A stretch of DNA of 64,000 bases from an uncultured Lachnospiraceae bacterium (GCA_902781505.1 CACZJL010000002.1:62001-126000); one strand, 5' to 3'; shown: positions 51,100 to 60,917, numbered from the stretch's first letter. A program made the numbers and translations. The notes: generated by a model not told the origin, from the sequence alone.

Positions 51100-52038
51100 A
51101 TGGCAGTAGATACACTGATTGAAAAGATTAAGAAGACAAATGCACCTGTAGTTGTAGGTTTAGATCCTAATTTAAGGTTTGTTCCGAAGTTTATCCAGGA
51201 CAAGGCATATGCTGAGTTTGGTGAAACTTTAGAGGGAGCAGCAGAAGCAATCTGGCAGTTCAACAAGGGAATTATCGACCAGATTGTAGATATCGTTCCT
51301 GCAGTGAAGCCACAGATTGCCATGTATGAGCAGTTTGGTCTTCCGGGCCTTGAAGCATTCAAGAGGACAGTAGATTATTGCCACGAAAAGGGAATGGTTG
51401 TCATCGGAGATGTTAAGAGAGGTGATATCGGTTCCACATCGACTTCCTATGCGCTTGCACATATCGGAAGAATCCAGGTTGGAAGCAAGTTCTATTCTCC
51501 ATTTGACGAGGATTTCGCAACAGTAAATCCATATCTTGGAAGCGATGGCATCAAGCCTTTCGTTGATGTCTGCAAGGAAGAGAAGAAGGGTATCTTCGTT
51601 TTAGTAAAGACAAGTAATCCATCTTCCGGCGAATTCCAGGACAGAGAAGTAGACGGCAGACCTCTTTATGAATTAGTTGGTGAAAAGGTTGATGAATGGG
51701 GCTCCGACGTTGTTGGTGCCTACGGTTATTCTGAAGTTGGTGCCGTTGTAGGTGCTACATATCCTGAAATGGGTAAGGTTCTTCGTAAGGTGATGCCTAA
51801 GGCATTTATCCTTGTTCCTGGCTACGGCGCTCAGGGTGGTAAGGCAGAGGACCTGGCCGTATTTTTTAACGAAGATGGACTTGGCGCAATCGTGAACAGC
51901 TCCAGAGGCATCATCGCAGCTTACCAGAAGGAGCAGTACGCATCCTTCGGTGAGGAAGGTTACGCAAAGGCAGCTCGTCAGGCTGCTCTTGATATGATTG
52001 CTGATATCAACGCATATCGTCCAAACGCAAATAATTAA
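51100..52038 (+). CDS. pyrF: Orotidine-5'-phosphate decarboxylase PyrF (long type)
   Basis: PyrF decarboxylates OMP to UMP, the last step of UMP synthesis. The 312-residue enzyme is of the longer type 2 class, with VGLDPNLRFVP near the start, the catalytic VIGDVKRGDIGSTS (near residue 103) and LVPGYGAQGG near 240. ATG 51100 follows GAGG by 9 bases; the ATG at 51085 has no clear RBS. A G+C-rich spacer of 97 bases separates it from pyrC. Confidence 0.96.
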   Translation: MAVDTLIEKIKKTNAPVVVGLDPNLRFVPKFIQDKAYAEFGETLEGAAEAIWQFNKGIIDQIVDIVPAVKPQIAMYEQFGLPGLEAFKRTVDYCHEKGMVVIGDVKRGDIGSTSTSYALAHIGRIQVGSKFYSPFDEDFATVNPYLGSDGIKPFVDVCKEEKKGIFVLVKTSNPSSGEFQDREVDGRPLYELVGEKVDEWGSDVVGAYGYSEVGAVVGATYPEMGKVLRKVMPKAFILVPGYGAQGGKAEDLAVFFNEDGLGAIVNSSRGIIAAYQKEQYASFGEEGYAKAARQAALDMIADINAYRPNANN

Positions 52039-52111
52039 TGTCGTTTTTTGCGATTGTGTCAGGGCAGGGGCTTTTCCCTTCCCGGCAAATTAAGGAATAG
52101 AGGAAAGAATC

Positions 52112-52879
52112 ATGGCAGTACGTGAATGCGTAAAAGTTGTTAAGGCCGGACAGCTCGCAGAAGGCATCTTCGAGATGGTGATTGAGTCACCGAAGATGGC
52201 TGAACTTGCAAAGCCGGGCCAGTTCGTAAGTTTATACAGTAATGATGCCGCTCATCTGCTTCCGAGACCTATCAGTATCTGTGAGGTCTTAGAAGACGGA
52301 ATTCGTTTTGTTTACCGTGCCGTTGGTGCAGGAACAACCGAATTTTCAAAGATGAAGGCAGGGGATACGCTTGTGGCTCAGGGACCTCTTGGAAATGGCT
52401 ATGAAGCCGTGTTAAATGCAGGTTCTAAGGCAATTCTCGTAGGCGGCGGAATCGGTGTTCCTCCAATGCTCGAGCTCAGCAAGCAGTTAACCGTTCCTCA
52501 TACGGTTGTATGCGGATATCGCAATTCAGACACTTTCCTGGTGGATGATTTTAAGAAGTATTCAGATTTCGTGATTGCAACGGATGACGGAAGTCTAGGT
52601 ACACATGGCACGGTTATCGATGCCATTAAGGAACAGGGTGTTACAGGTGATGTGATCTATGCCTGTGGCCCGATGCCAATGCTTAAGGCCGTTAAGGCAT
52701 ACGCCGCTGAACAGGGCATGAAGGCTTACATCTCATTAGAGGAGCGCATGGCGTGCGGAATCGGCGCGTGCTTAGGCTGTGTAACAAAGACCGTTCACAA
52801 GGATGAACACTCTAAGGTCAACAACGCACGAGTTTGCGTAGAAGGCCCTGTATTTGACGCTGAGGAGGTAGAAATCTGA
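52112..52879 (+). CDS. pyrK: Dihydroorotate dehydrogenase electron-transfer subunit PyrK
   Basis: PyrK carries FAD and a [2Fe-2S] cluster and passes electrons from PyrD to NAD+. The 255-residue protein has the FAD motif LPRPISICEV (near residue 50), the NAD-binding ILVGGGIGVPPM near 109, and the C-terminal cluster Cys residues in ERMACGIGACLGCV plus a later NARVCVEGPVF. Its stop overlaps the pyrD start by one base (ATGA-type), implying coupled translation of the heterotetramer subunits. Confidence 0.97.
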   Translation: MAVRECVKVVKAGQLAEGIFEMVIESPKMAELAKPGQFVSLYSNDAAHLLPRPISICEVLEDGIRFVYRAVGAGTTEFSKMKAGDTLVAQGPLGNGYEAVLNAGSKAILVGGGIGVPPMLELSKQLTVPHTVVCGYRNSDTFLVDDFKKYSDFVIATDDGSLGTHGTVIDAIKEQGVTGDVIYACGPMPMLKAVKAYAAEQGMKAYISLEERMACGIGACLGCVTKTVHKDEHSKVNNARVCVEGPVFDAEEVEI

Positions 52880-53784
52880 TGGCAGGAATGGAAGTGAACT
52901 TCGCTGGTGTAACCTTTAAAAATCCGATTACAACAGCATCCGGAACATTTGGTTCCGGTATGGAGTTCGCAGAATATGTGGATTTAAACCGACTGGGTGC
53001 CGTTACAACCAAGGGTGTTGCAGTGGTTCCATGGAGTGGAAATAGGACGATTCGAGTTGCAGAGACGCCAAGCGGCATGTTAAATGCGATTGGTCTTCAG
53101 AACCCGGGTCTTGATACGTTTTTAGAAAGGGACATCCCTTTCCTTAAGAAGTTCGATACAAAGATTATCGTCAATGTCTGCGGTCACTTAGAAGAAGAGT
53201 ATGTAAGCGCTGTAGAGCGCCTTGCCGATGCAGATGTCGATATGCTTGAAATCAATATTTCCTGTCCGAATGTCAAGGCAGGCGGTATCACCTTTGGTAC
53301 AGTTCCTGAAGTTGCAGAGGCTGTAACAAAGGCAGTGAAAAAGGTTGCCAGGCAGCCGGTTATCATGAAGCTGACACCGAATGTTACGGATATCACAGAA
53401 ATGGCGCGCGCGGTAGAAGCCGGCGGCGCAGATGGTGTATCCTTAATCAACACACTGACTGGTATGAAGATTGATGTAAACCGCAGAAAGTTCGTCCTGG
53501 CAAATAAGACCGGCGGCCTTTCCGGTCCTGCAATCCATCCGGTTGCCGTGCGCATGGTGTACCAGGTTGCACAGGCTGTTAAGATTCCGATTCTTGGTAT
53601 GGGCGGTGTTGCAACAGCAGAAGATGCCCTTGAGATGATGATGGCAGGTGCTACAATGGTAGCGGTTGGCACAGCAAACTTCCACGATCCTTCCACAACC
53701 GTTAAGGTAATTGATGGAATGGAAGACTATATGAAGAGAAACAACGTAAGCGATATCACAGAGCTGATTGGCTGCGTACAGTAA
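52879..53784 (+). CDS. pyrD: Dihydroorotate dehydrogenase class 1B, PyrD
   Basis: PyrD oxidises dihydroorotate to orotate with FMN. The 301-residue catalytic subunit has GVTFKNPITTASGTFGSG near the start, the active-site Cys in EINISCPNVKAGG (near residue 130) and GMGGVATAEDALEMMMAGA near 240 (FMN phosphate). Class 1B is confirmed by the preceding PyrK subunit, so NAD+ is the final acceptor, fitting anaerobic life. pyrE follows 11 bases later. Confidence 0.97.
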   Translation: MAGMEVNFAGVTFKNPITTASGTFGSGMEFAEYVDLNRLGAVTTKGVAVVPWSGNRTIRVAETPSGMLNAIGLQNPGLDTFLERDIPFLKKFDTKIIVNVCGHLEEEYVSAVERLADADVDMLEINISCPNVKAGGITFGTVPEVAEAVTKAVKKVARQPVIMKLTPNVTDITEMARAVEAGGADGVSLINTLTGMKIDVNRRKFVLANKTGGLSGPAIHPVAVRMVYQVAQAVKIPILGMGGVATAEDALEMMMAGATMVAVGTANFHDPSTTVKVIDGMEDYMKRNNVSDITELIGCVQ

Positions 53785-53795
53785 AGGAGAAGACA

Positions 53796-54485
53796 ATGGA
53801 ACAGTATAAGCAGGATTTTATTCACTTTATGGTAGACTCAGATGTACTTCGTTTTGGCGAATTTACATTAAAGAGCGGAAGAAAGAGCCCGTTCTTCATG
53901 AATGCAGGTCTTTATGTAACAGGCTCCCAGCTCATGCAGCTTGGTGAGTACTATGCACAGGCTATTCATACAAACTTCGGCGATGATTTCGATGTATTAT
54001 TCGGACCGGCTTACAAGGGAATTCCACTTTCCGTTGCAACCGTTATCGCTTACAAAAAGCTCTACAACAAGGATATCCGTTATTGCAGCAACCGTAAGGA
54101 AGCTAAGGACCACGGCGATGCAGGCATTCTTCTCGGAAGCCCTCTTAAAGACGGCGACCGGGTTGTTATGATCGAGGATGTTACAACATCCGGTAAGTCC
54201 ATTCAGGAGACTTTCCCAATCATCAGGGCTCAGGGTGATGTGGAAATCAAGGGCCTTATGGTATCCTTAAATCGTTGTGAACAGGGACTGTCTCAGACTG
54301 GCAAATCCGCTCTCCAGGAAATTGAAGAGCAGTACGGCTTCCCGGCACGTGCGATTGTCAGCATGGAAGAAGTAACAGAGGTTCTCTACAACAAGGAAAT
54401 TGACGGCCGTGTTCTCATTGATGACACAATCAAGGCAGCTCTTGACGCTTATTATGCAGAGTACGGTGTAAAGAAAGAGGCGTAA
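53796..54485 (+). CDS. pyrE: Orotate phosphoribosyltransferase PyrE
   Basis: PyrE joins orotate and PRPP to OMP. The 229-residue enzyme has LKSGRKSPFFMNAG (near residue 22), the SNRKEAKDHGDAG flexible loop (near 99) and the PRPP-binding motif VVMIEDVTTSGKS (near 123). Start follows AAAGGAG. It is followed 2 bases later by a 50-residue membrane-protein gene. Confidence 0.97.
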   Translation: MEQYKQDFIHFMVDSDVLRFGEFTLKSGRKSPFFMNAGLYVTGSQLMQLGEYYAQAIHTNFGDDFDVLFGPAYKGIPLSVATVIAYKKLYNKDIRYCSNRKEAKDHGDAGILLGSPLKDGDRVVMIEDVTTSGKSIQETFPIIRAQGDVEIKGLMVSLNRCEQGLSQTGKSALQEIEEQYGFPARAIVSMEEVTEVLYNKEIDGRVLIDDTIKAALDAYYAEYGVKKEA

Positions 54486-54487
54486 AT

Positions 54488-54640
54488 ATGGATGAAAAGC
54501 TTTATAAGAAGATGAAATCAATCGGAGCTGGTGATCTGATTCTTGGAATCCTCACCCTCGTGTTTGGTGTAACCTGCGGAACATTAATGATTGTAAACGG
54601 TGGAAGACTCTTAGGACATAAGTCTGAGACACTGTTTTAA
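54488..54640 (+). CDS. 50-residue single-span membrane protein downstream of pyrE
   Basis: The ATG at 54488 opens 50 codons: a basic start (MDEKLYKKMKSIGAG), one hydrophobic span (LILGILTLVFGVTCGTLMIV) and a short polar tail (NGGRLLGHKSETLF). The initiator lies 2 bases after the pyrE stop, with GAGGCGT overlapping the end of pyrE as a weak RBS. Similar short proteins are seen near other clostridial genes. Function unknown; translation is probably coupled to pyrE. Confidence 0.65.
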   Translation: MDEKLYKKMKSIGAGDLILGILTLVFGVTCGTLMIVNGGRLLGHKSETLF

Positions 54641-54742
54641 TTTAAGAGCGAGACATCGCGGTTTCGTGCCGACGAGCTTTCGCGGAGAGAGCATGCATCG
54701 CGGCGCGCAAAGTGAAACAAAAGTTTTGGATTGGAGTCTGAC

Positions 54743-55060
54743 ATGAAATGGTTTGGAGCAAGATATAAATTCTCCGATAAGAGCCCGACAGTTGGTGGCG
54801 TTTTAGCCAGCCTGATGGGACTGGCGTCTTTAGGGCTTCTGATTTACGGAGTTCACCGCTCCTTCATTTCCGGCGGACACGCAGGAATGACCGTTGGCGG
54901 AATCGGCCTGTTAAGTCTTTTGATGGCGGTTTTAGGCACTGTCTTTGGGTTCATGAGCTTTAAGGAAGAAGACAAATTCTATACCTTAAGTGTCATAGGA
55001 ACAATACTTTGCGGAATCGAAGTCATCTTTATGATTATGCTGATCTTAACGGGAATATAA
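54743..55060 (+). CDS. Small membrane protein, three spans
   Basis: The 105-residue protein starts KWFGARYKFSDKSPTVGGV and has three hydrophobic segments (about 19-38, 52-71 and 83-104). It fits a clostridial family of unknown function (I recall DUF6142; not verified). The ATG at 54743 follows TTGGAG. It lies after a G+C-rich spacer and before a hairpin. Together with the preceding 50-residue gene it forms a pair of small membrane proteins following the pyr operon. Function unknown. Confidence 0.7.
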   Translation: MKWFGARYKFSDKSPTVGGVLASLMGLASLGLLIYGVHRSFISGGHAGMTVGGIGLLSLLMAVLGTVFGFMSFKEEDKFYTLSVIGTILCGIEVIFMIMLILTGI

Positions 55061-55068
55061 AAATTTTG

Positions 55069-55106
55069 GGGCGTATTCTCTGCATGCCGGGGAATACGCC
55101 CTTTAC
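55069..55106 (+). terminator. Probable terminator hairpin
   Basis: GGGCGTATTC (55069-55078) pairs perfectly with GAATACGCCC (55092-55101); the T run after it is short (TTT). Confidence 0.6.
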
Positions 55107-55184
55107 GGAATCTGCGCCGGTCGCAAACACAGACTGTTGCCGGCCGCGAAGCGGCGCGCGGATGTAAGAAATTGAGGTGAAAGA

Positions 55185-57308
55185 ATGTTTGATGATAATT
55201 TAAAGGAGCGCTTAGAGCTTGCGCTCGGGCGCATTGCAGAGCTTGAATCGGCGAGCAGTGAAGGTTGCTTCCTTTCGGATGAAGCATATGCCGACAACGA
55301 GGAATATCGCGGATTCTTAAATGAATACTTTGGCGAGCAGGCAGCTTTTTTGCTTTACGTAAATAAGGTCAGAGAGAAGAGAATTAGTGGTGAGTTTGAG
55401 AAGCTTTCTTACGAAGATCTGAAAAAGTGTAACAAGGCGCTCTACAGCGACGTTGCTGACGGCATGTACGAGAGTAGCTTTACGAATCCGCGCTACATTG
55501 CGGGAACATTTGAAGAGATGGAAATCGCACCGGAAAGCTGTGCAAAAGACCTTGCTAGAGAGCTGGCGTTTCTTGCCTACGAGCTTCGTAGCGTGATTGT
55601 GCATGTGTTTGAAAAGAAAGATACGTTTTTTGTGACGATGCTTGAGCTTTACTTACAGGCTGCGTGCGAGGCAGAGAGCGGAAGCCTGAATGCTGCGAGC
55701 CTGAAGGAAATTCTCTACTGGTTCGTATCGGATACGAGCGATGATTTCATGGAAGACAGAACGGCAGATCAGCTTATTGTCGGCCATTCCGGAATCACAC
55801 AGTGGATTGCGGAATCGGATTTGTCTAAACCTGATTATCTCTACAAAATCGGTGAGTATGTAACAGAGGATGAAGAAAGATTAGCGGCCTATCTTGGCAC
55901 GTTGCCGGAAGAAGAAATCAGCCGCATGGCAGCGACATTTACCGAAGGATATAAAAGAGGATTTATCCTCGGCGGAAAGCCTTTTGAGAAGAAGAAAACG
56001 GTCAGCATTCGCTACGAGCTTGGTTTTGAGCGACTCGTGCGCGAGGAGATGAAGCAGTTTAAGGCAATGGGGCTTGAGACGACAATCTACAGGGCCGCGG
56101 CAAATGCAGTGAATCGCCGTCAGAATATTAAGATTGGCTTCTTTGGTGCAAGTCCTGACGAGCAGATGGAGTACGATCACCGCTTTGATGACGCGCTTTT
56201 CCTCGATTCTAAGTTCGTGGAGCGTAAGATTGGCGCAGTAAAGCTCGCATATGAAAAATATGCGAAGGAAGCTGATGTGTTCGGCGGACCGGCGTGCATG
56301 GATACATTTGGCGAGGTTCCGTTTGAACCGGAAGATTTCGAAGAGGTTTATCACAGAACTCCGGCGCAGCAGGCGTTAAATGTCAGCTACAGTAACGAGT
56401 CCAACGCGATTGTGAATCAGTATATTAAGGGCGAGGAGCGTTCCTTTACGATTATTGCCTATCCGAAGCCTCAGATTGGCGATTTGTTTGAGCAGGTGTT
56501 CAAAGAGACAGCCGACATCAATTCGCTTGATTATGAGAAGTATAAGGACATTCAGCAGGCACTCATCGACGTACTTGATGAGGCGGATCACGTAGAGGTG
56601 AAGGGCGCAGGAACGAATCAGACGGATATCACGGTGAAGATTCAGAAAGTACAGAACCCGGCAAATGAAACGGTCTTTGAAAATTGTCTTGCAGACGTTA
56701 ATATCCCACTTGGTGAGGTGTTTACGTCTCCTGTGCTTGCGGGCACAACCGGAACCATCCACGTATCAAGCGTGTACTTAAATGATCTGCAGTTTAAGAA
56801 CTTAAAGGTAACATTAAAGGATGGCATGGTTTGCGATTATTCGAACGACAACTTTGAGGATGAGGAAAAGTCAAAGGCGTATTTTAAAGAGAACGTATTA
56901 TTTGGCCACGAAACTCTGCCAATCGGTGAATTTGCCATTGGAACGAATACCACGGCATATGCGATGGGCAAGAAGTATGACATCGTCTATAAGCTTCCGA
57001 TTTTGATTGTTGAGAAGATGGGACCGCATTTTGCGCTCGGGGATACCTGCTATTCACGAAGCGAAGAGGTGGCTACGTTTAATCCGGACGGAAAGAAGAT
57101 TATCTGCACGGACAATGAAGTCAGCCTGTTAAGAAAGACGGATCCATCAAAGGCCTATTTTAACTGCCACACGGACATTACGATTCCATACGAAGAAATC
57201 GGTGTGATTACTGCGGTTAAGGCAGATGGCACTCGTGTTGACCTGATTCGCGACGGCCGATTCGTTCTTGATGGCACAGAAGAGCTGAACCGTCCGTTAG
57301 AGGCGTGA
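55185..57308 (+). CDS. M29-type aminopeptidase with long N-terminal extension
   Basis: The 707-residue protein has a C-terminal M29 (AmpS/PepS-like) aminopeptidase half. The dinuclear-metal ligands line up: E511 in NIPLGEVFTSPV, E582 in PIGEFAIGTN, E610 and H615 in EKMGPHFALG, and H662/D664 in NCHTDITIPY, so it should be active. Typical M29 enzymes have about 410 residues; here roughly 330 extra residues precede the domain, rich in acidic helices (LKERLELALGRIAELESA). No signal peptide was seen. The start at 55185 follows TTGAGGTG. Substrates and the role of the extension are unknown. It stands alone before the pur operon. Confidence 0.8.
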   Translation: MFDDNLKERLELALGRIAELESASSEGCFLSDEAYADNEEYRGFLNEYFGEQAAFLLYVNKVREKRISGEFEKLSYEDLKKCNKALYSDVADGMYESSFTNPRYIAGTFEEMEIAPESCAKDLARELAFLAYELRSVIVHVFEKKDTFFVTMLELYLQAACEAESGSLNAASLKEILYWFVSDTSDDFMEDRTADQLIVGHSGITQWIAESDLSKPDYLYKIGEYVTEDEERLAAYLGTLPEEEISRMAATFTEGYKRGFILGGKPFEKKKTVSIRYELGFERLVREEMKQFKAMGLETTIYRAAANAVNRRQNIKIGFFGASPDEQMEYDHRFDDALFLDSKFVERKIGAVKLAYEKYAKEADVFGGPACMDTFGEVPFEPEDFEEVYHRTPAQQALNVSYSNESNAIVNQYIKGEERSFTIIAYPKPQIGDLFEQVFKETADINSLDYEKYKDIQQALIDVLDEADHVEVKGAGTNQTDITVKIQKVQNPANETVFENCLADVNIPLGEVFTSPVLAGTTGTIHVSSVYLNDLQFKNLKVTLKDGMVCDYSNDNFEDEEKSKAYFKENVLFGHETLPIGEFAIGTNTTAYAMGKKYDIVYKLPILIVEKMGPHFALGDTCYSRSEEVATFNPDGKKIICTDNEVSLLRKTDPSKAYFNCHTDITIPYEEIGVITAVKADGTRVDLIRDGRFVLDGTEELNRPLEA

Positions 57309-57367
57309 CTCGCACGCGTGGGACCGTCTGCTTGTGCCTGGATTTTATTGGAATGAAGCGTTAAAGG

Positions 57368-57396
57368 TTGACGCTCTTTTGAAAAAAATATACAAT
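57368..57396 (+). promoter_or_regulatory. Promoter of the purE operon
   Basis: TTGACG (57368-57373), a 17-base spacer and TACAAT (57391-57396), 43 bases before purE. Confidence 0.8.
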
Positions 57397-57438
57397 ATTG
57401 AAGGTTATCATTAAACCATGAATAAAGGAGGAACAAAC

Positions 57439-57945
57439 ATGGCACAAGTTGGTATCGTAATGGGCTCTGATTCAGATATGCCCGTTATGTCAAAAGCAGC
57501 AGAAATCCTTGATTTATTTGGAATCTCTTACGAAATGAAGATCATTTCCGCACACAGAGAACCAGATGTTTTCTTTGATTGGGCTAAGTCAGCAGAGGAG
57601 AAGGGCTTTAAGGTAATTATTGCCGGAGCAGGAATGGCAGCACATCTTCCGGGAATGTGCGCAGCAATCTTCCCAATGCCAGTCATTGGTATTCCAATGC
57701 ATACCAAGTCACTCGGAGGCCGTGATTCTTTATATTCAATCGTTCAGATGCCTTCAGGCATTCCGGTTGCAACTGTTGCAATCGACGGTGGTAAGAACGC
57801 AGGTATCTTAGCAGCTAAGATTTTAGCTACTTCAGATGCTGAACTTCTTAACAAAATCAAGAACTATATTGCTGATATGAAGTCCGAAGTTGAAGCGAAG
57901 GACGAGAAATTACAGCAGGTAGGATACAAGAACTATACAAAGTAA
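57439..57945 (+). CDS. purE: N5-carboxyaminoimidazole ribonucleotide mutase PurE
   Basis: PurE rearranges N5-CAIR to CAIR in purine synthesis. The 168-residue class I enzyme has [13 protein letters not shown] (near residue 5), SAHREPD (near 38) with the catalytic His, and [14 protein letters not shown] (near 65). ATG 57439 follows AAAGGAGG; the ATG at 57418 precedes that site. First of four pur genes in one operon. Confidence 0.97.
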   Translation: MAQVGIVMGSDSDMPVMSKAAEILDLFGISYEMKIISAHREPDVFFDWAKSAEEKGFKVIIAGAGMAAHLPGMCAAIFPMPVIGIPMHTKSLGGRDSLYSIVQMPSGIPVATVAIDGGKNAGILAAKILATSDAELLNKIKNYIADMKSEVEAKDEKLQQVGYKNYTK

Positions 57946-57959
57946 AAAGGAGCCTTATT

Positions 57960-58985
57960 ATGGATTACAAGTCGGCAGGTGTTGATATTGAAGCAGGATA
58001 CAAGTCAGTAGAACTGATTAAGCAGCATGTCGCAAAGACAATGCGCCCAGAAGTACTTGGAGGCCTTGGAGGCTTTTCTGGAGCATTTTCCGCAGCTGCA
58101 TTCAAGGATATGGAGGAGCCAATCCTTCTTTCCGGTACAGACGGTGTTGGTACAAAGTTAAAGATTGCTTTCACAATGGATAAGCATGATACAGTAGGTA
58201 TCGACTGTGTAGCTATGTGTGTTAACGACGTAGCTTGTGCAGGTGGTGAACCTCTTTTCTTCCTCGACTATATCGCATGTGGTAAGAACGAGCCTGAAAA
58301 GATTGCAGATATCGTTAAGGGTGTTTCTGAAGGCTGCCTTCAGTCTGAAGCTTCCTTAATTGGTGGTGAAACAGCAGAAATGCCAGGATTCTACCCGGTT
58401 GACGAGTACGATCTTGCTGGTTTCGCAGTAGGTGTTGTTGATAAGAAGAACCTCATAACAGGTGAGAACATTAAGCCAGGCGACGTTTTAGTTGGTCTTG
58501 CTTCCTCCGGTGTTCACTCCAATGGTTTTTCTCTTGTAAGGAAGGTATTCACAATCACACCGGAATCCTTAAATACATACTATGACAGCCTTGGTAAGAC
58601 TCTTGGCGAAGCTTTACTTGCTCCAACTAAGATTTACGTTAAGGCTATGAAGGCTATACGCGAAGCTGGCGTTACGGTTAAGGGCTGCAGCCATGTAACA
58701 GGCGGCGGTTTCTATGAGAACATCCCAAGAATGCTTCATGATGGCGTTCGCGCTGTAATCAAGAAGAATTCTTATGAAGTACCACCTATCTTCAAGATGC
58801 TTCAGGAAGAAGGAAAGATTGAAGAGCAGATGATGTATAACACATACAACATGGGTATCGGTATGGTACTCGCTGTTGATTCTGCAGACGTAGAGAAGAC
58901 AGTAGCAGCAGCTAAGGCAGCCGGTGAGACTCCATTCGTAATCGGTGAAATCGAAGCCGGTGAGAAGGGAGTAACTCTTTGCTAA
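57960..58985 (+). CDS. purM: Phosphoribosylaminoimidazole synthetase PurM
   Basis: PurM closes FGAM to AIR using ATP. The 341-residue protein has [18 protein letters not shown] at the start, the [12 protein letters not shown] loop near residue 58, [11 protein letters not shown] (near 136) and [16 protein letters not shown] (near 175). It begins 14 bases after purE (AAAGGAGCC). Its last seven bases overlap the TTG start of purN. Confidence 0.98.
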   Translation: MDYKSAGVDIEAGYKSVELIKQHVAKTMRPEVLGGLGGFSGAFSAAAFKDMEEPILLSGTDGVGTKLKIAFTMDKHDTVGIDCVAMCVNDVACAGGEPLFFLDYIACGKNEPEKIADIVKGVSEGCLQSEASLIGGETAEMPGFYPVDEYDLAGFAVGVVDKKNLITGENIKPGDVLVGLASSGVHSNGFSLVRKVFTITPESLNTYYDSLGKTLGEALLAPTKIYVKAMKAIREAGVTVKGCSHVTGGGFYENIPRMLHDGVRAVIKKNSYEVPPIFKMLQEEGKIEEQMMYNTYNMGIGMVLAVDSADVEKTVAAAKAAGETPFVIGEIEAGEKGVTLC

Positions 58986-59572
58986 AAGTAGTTGTTATGG
59001 TTTCTGGCGGCGGTACGAATCTTCAGGCCATCATTGATGCTGTAGATAACGGTACAATCCGCAATACAGAGATTATTGGAGTTATTGCAAACAACGAAGG
59101 CGCATATGCACTTGAGAGAGCGAAGAAGGCGGGCATTCCCAGCTTCGTCGTTTCTCCAAAGCAGTATGCAGACCGCGCAGAGTTTAATGATGCACTTCTT
59201 AACAAGGTAAAGGAGTTAAATCCTGACCTCGTTGTCCTCGCAGGTTTCTTAGTTAAGATTCCGGAGGCGTTTGTGCATGAATACAACCATAGAATCATCA
59301 ACATTCATCCATCCCTGATTCCTTCCTTCTGTGGAACGGGCTTCTATGGGCTTCACGTTCATGAGGCAGCTCTTGAGAAGGGCGTTAAGGTTACAGGTGC
59401 TACGGTTCATTTTGTTGATGAGGGTATGGATACAGGAGAAATCATCCTGCAGAAGCCGGTTATGGTTGAAAAAGGCGATACACCGGAAGTTCTGCAGAAA
59501 CGTGTTATGGAACAGGCTGAATGGAAGATTCTGCCTAAGGCCATTGACATGATCGCGAACAATGAACTTTGA
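58979..59572 (+). CDS. purN: Phosphoribosylglycinamide formyltransferase PurN
   Basis: PurN transfers formyl from 10-formyl-THF to GAR. The 197-residue enzyme has [15 protein letters not shown] at the start, [20 protein letters not shown] near residue 73, the catalytic region [11 protein letters not shown] with Asn and His (near 106) and THFVDE-type [12 protein letters not shown]. The only start that keeps the first beta strand is TTG 58979, which overlaps purM and follows GAAGGGAG. Translation is therefore coupled to purM. Confidence 0.96.
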   Translation: MLKVVVMVSGGGTNLQAIIDAVDNGTIRNTEIIGVIANNEGAYALERAKKAGIPSFVVSPKQYADRAEFNDALLNKVKELNPDLVVLAGFLVKIPEAFVHEYNHRIINIHPSLIPSFCGTGFYGLHVHEAALEKGVKVTGATVHFVDEGMDTGEIILQKPVMVEKGDTPEVLQKRVMEQAEWKILPKAIDMIANNEL

Positions 59573-59590
59573 TTCAAAAAGGAAACGAAG

Positions 59591-60868
59591 ATGAAAGTAT
59601 TAGTAGTGGGCGGCGGCGGTCGTGAGCATGTACTTTGCTGGAAGATCGCTCAGTCAAAGCAGGTAGATAAGATTTATTGTGCACCGGGCAACGCAGGTAT
59701 CGCTGAGGTTGCTGAGTGTGTTGATATTAAGCCAATGGAGTTCGACAAGCTTGTAGCATTTGCCAAGGAAAATGCAATCGACCTCACTGTTGTAGGTATG
59801 GACGATCCATTAGTTGGCGGCCTTGTTGATGAGTTCGAAGCTGCAGGCTTAAGAGTATTCGGCCCTAGAAAGAATGCTGCAATCCTTGAAGGTTCCAAGG
59901 CATTTTCTAAGGATTTGATGAAGAAGTACAACATTCCAACAGCTGGATATGAGACTTTTGAGAGTCCTGAGGACGCAAGAGAGTACTTAAAGACAGCAAA
60001 GTTCCCTATCGTTTTAAAGGCGGACGGTCTTGCACTTGGTAAGGGCGTTTTAATCTGTGAGTCTTTCGAGGACGCAGATGCCGGCGTTAAGGAGTTAATG
60101 GAAGATAAGAAGTTCGGTGCATCCGGCAACCGTATCGTTATCGAGGAGTTTATGACAGGCCGCGAGGTTTCTGTTCTTTCCTTCGTTGACGGTAACGTTG
60201 TGAAGATTATGTCTTCTGCACAGGACCACAAGAGAGCAAAGGACGGCGACCAGGGACTCAATACCGGTGGTATGGGTAACTTCTCTCCATCTCCTTTCTA
60301 CACTGCAGATGTTGATGATTTCTGTCAGAAGCATATATTCCAGGCTACCGTTGATGCCATGAAGGCAGAGGGAAGACCTTTCAAGGGTGTTATCTTCTTC
60401 GGCCTTATGCTTACACCGGAAGGCCCTAAGGTTCTTGAGTACAACGCTCGTTTCGGCGATCCTGAAGCACAGGTTGTTCTTCCAAGACTTCAGAATGATA
60501 TCATCGATGTATTTAACGCTTGTATCGACGGAACTCTTGATCAGATTGATCTTAAGTTCTCTGATGAAGCTTGTGTAACTGTTGTTCTTGCATCAGACGG
60601 CTATCCGGAGCACTATGAGAAGGGTTTTAAGATTACCGGCAAGGAGAATTTTGAAGGTAAGAACGATTACTTCTTATTCCACGCAGGTACAAAGTTTGAC
60701 GCAGAAGGCAACGTTGTTACAAACGGTGGACGTGTTCTTGATGTTACAGCACTTGGTAAGGACTTAAAGGAAGCCAGAGCAAAGGCTTACGAGGCGACTG
60801 AGTGGGTGAACTTCGATAACAAGTATATGCGCCACGACATCGGTAAGGCGATTGATGATGCACAGTAA
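59591..60868 (+). CDS. purD: Phosphoribosylamine-glycine ligase PurD
   Basis: PurD (GAR synthetase) is an ATP-grasp ligase that makes GAR from phosphoribosylamine and glycine. The 425-residue protein has VLVVGGGGREHVLCWKIA at the start, ADGLALGKGVLI (near residue 144), NTGGMGNFSPSPF (near 222) and NARFGDPEAQVVLPRL (near 282), all family landmarks. It follows purN by 18 bases and ends the operon. The other pur genes (F, L, H, C) are not in the window. Confidence 0.97.
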   Translation: MKVLVVGGGGREHVLCWKIAQSKQVDKIYCAPGNAGIAEVAECVDIKPMEFDKLVAFAKENAIDLTVVGMDDPLVGGLVDEFEAAGLRVFGPRKNAAILEGSKAFSKDLMKKYNIPTAGYETFESPEDAREYLKTAKFPIVLKADGLALGKGVLICESFEDADAGVKELMEDKKFGASGNRIVIEEFMTGREVSVLSFVDGNVVKIMSSAQDHKRAKDGDQGLNTGGMGNFSPSPFYTADVDDFCQKHIFQATVDAMKAEGRPFKGVIFFGLMLTPEGPKVLEYNARFGDPEAQVVLPRLQNDIIDVFNACIDGTLDQIDLKFSDEACVTVVLASDGYPEHYEKGFKITGKENFEGKNDYFLFHAGTKFDAEGNVVTNGGRVLDVTALGKDLKEARAKAYEATEWVNFDNKYMRHDIGKAIDDAQ

Positions 60869-60917
60869 TACGCGCGTTGCGACACTTTGATACGCAGTAA
60901 TTAAAAAGAAATGGGAG

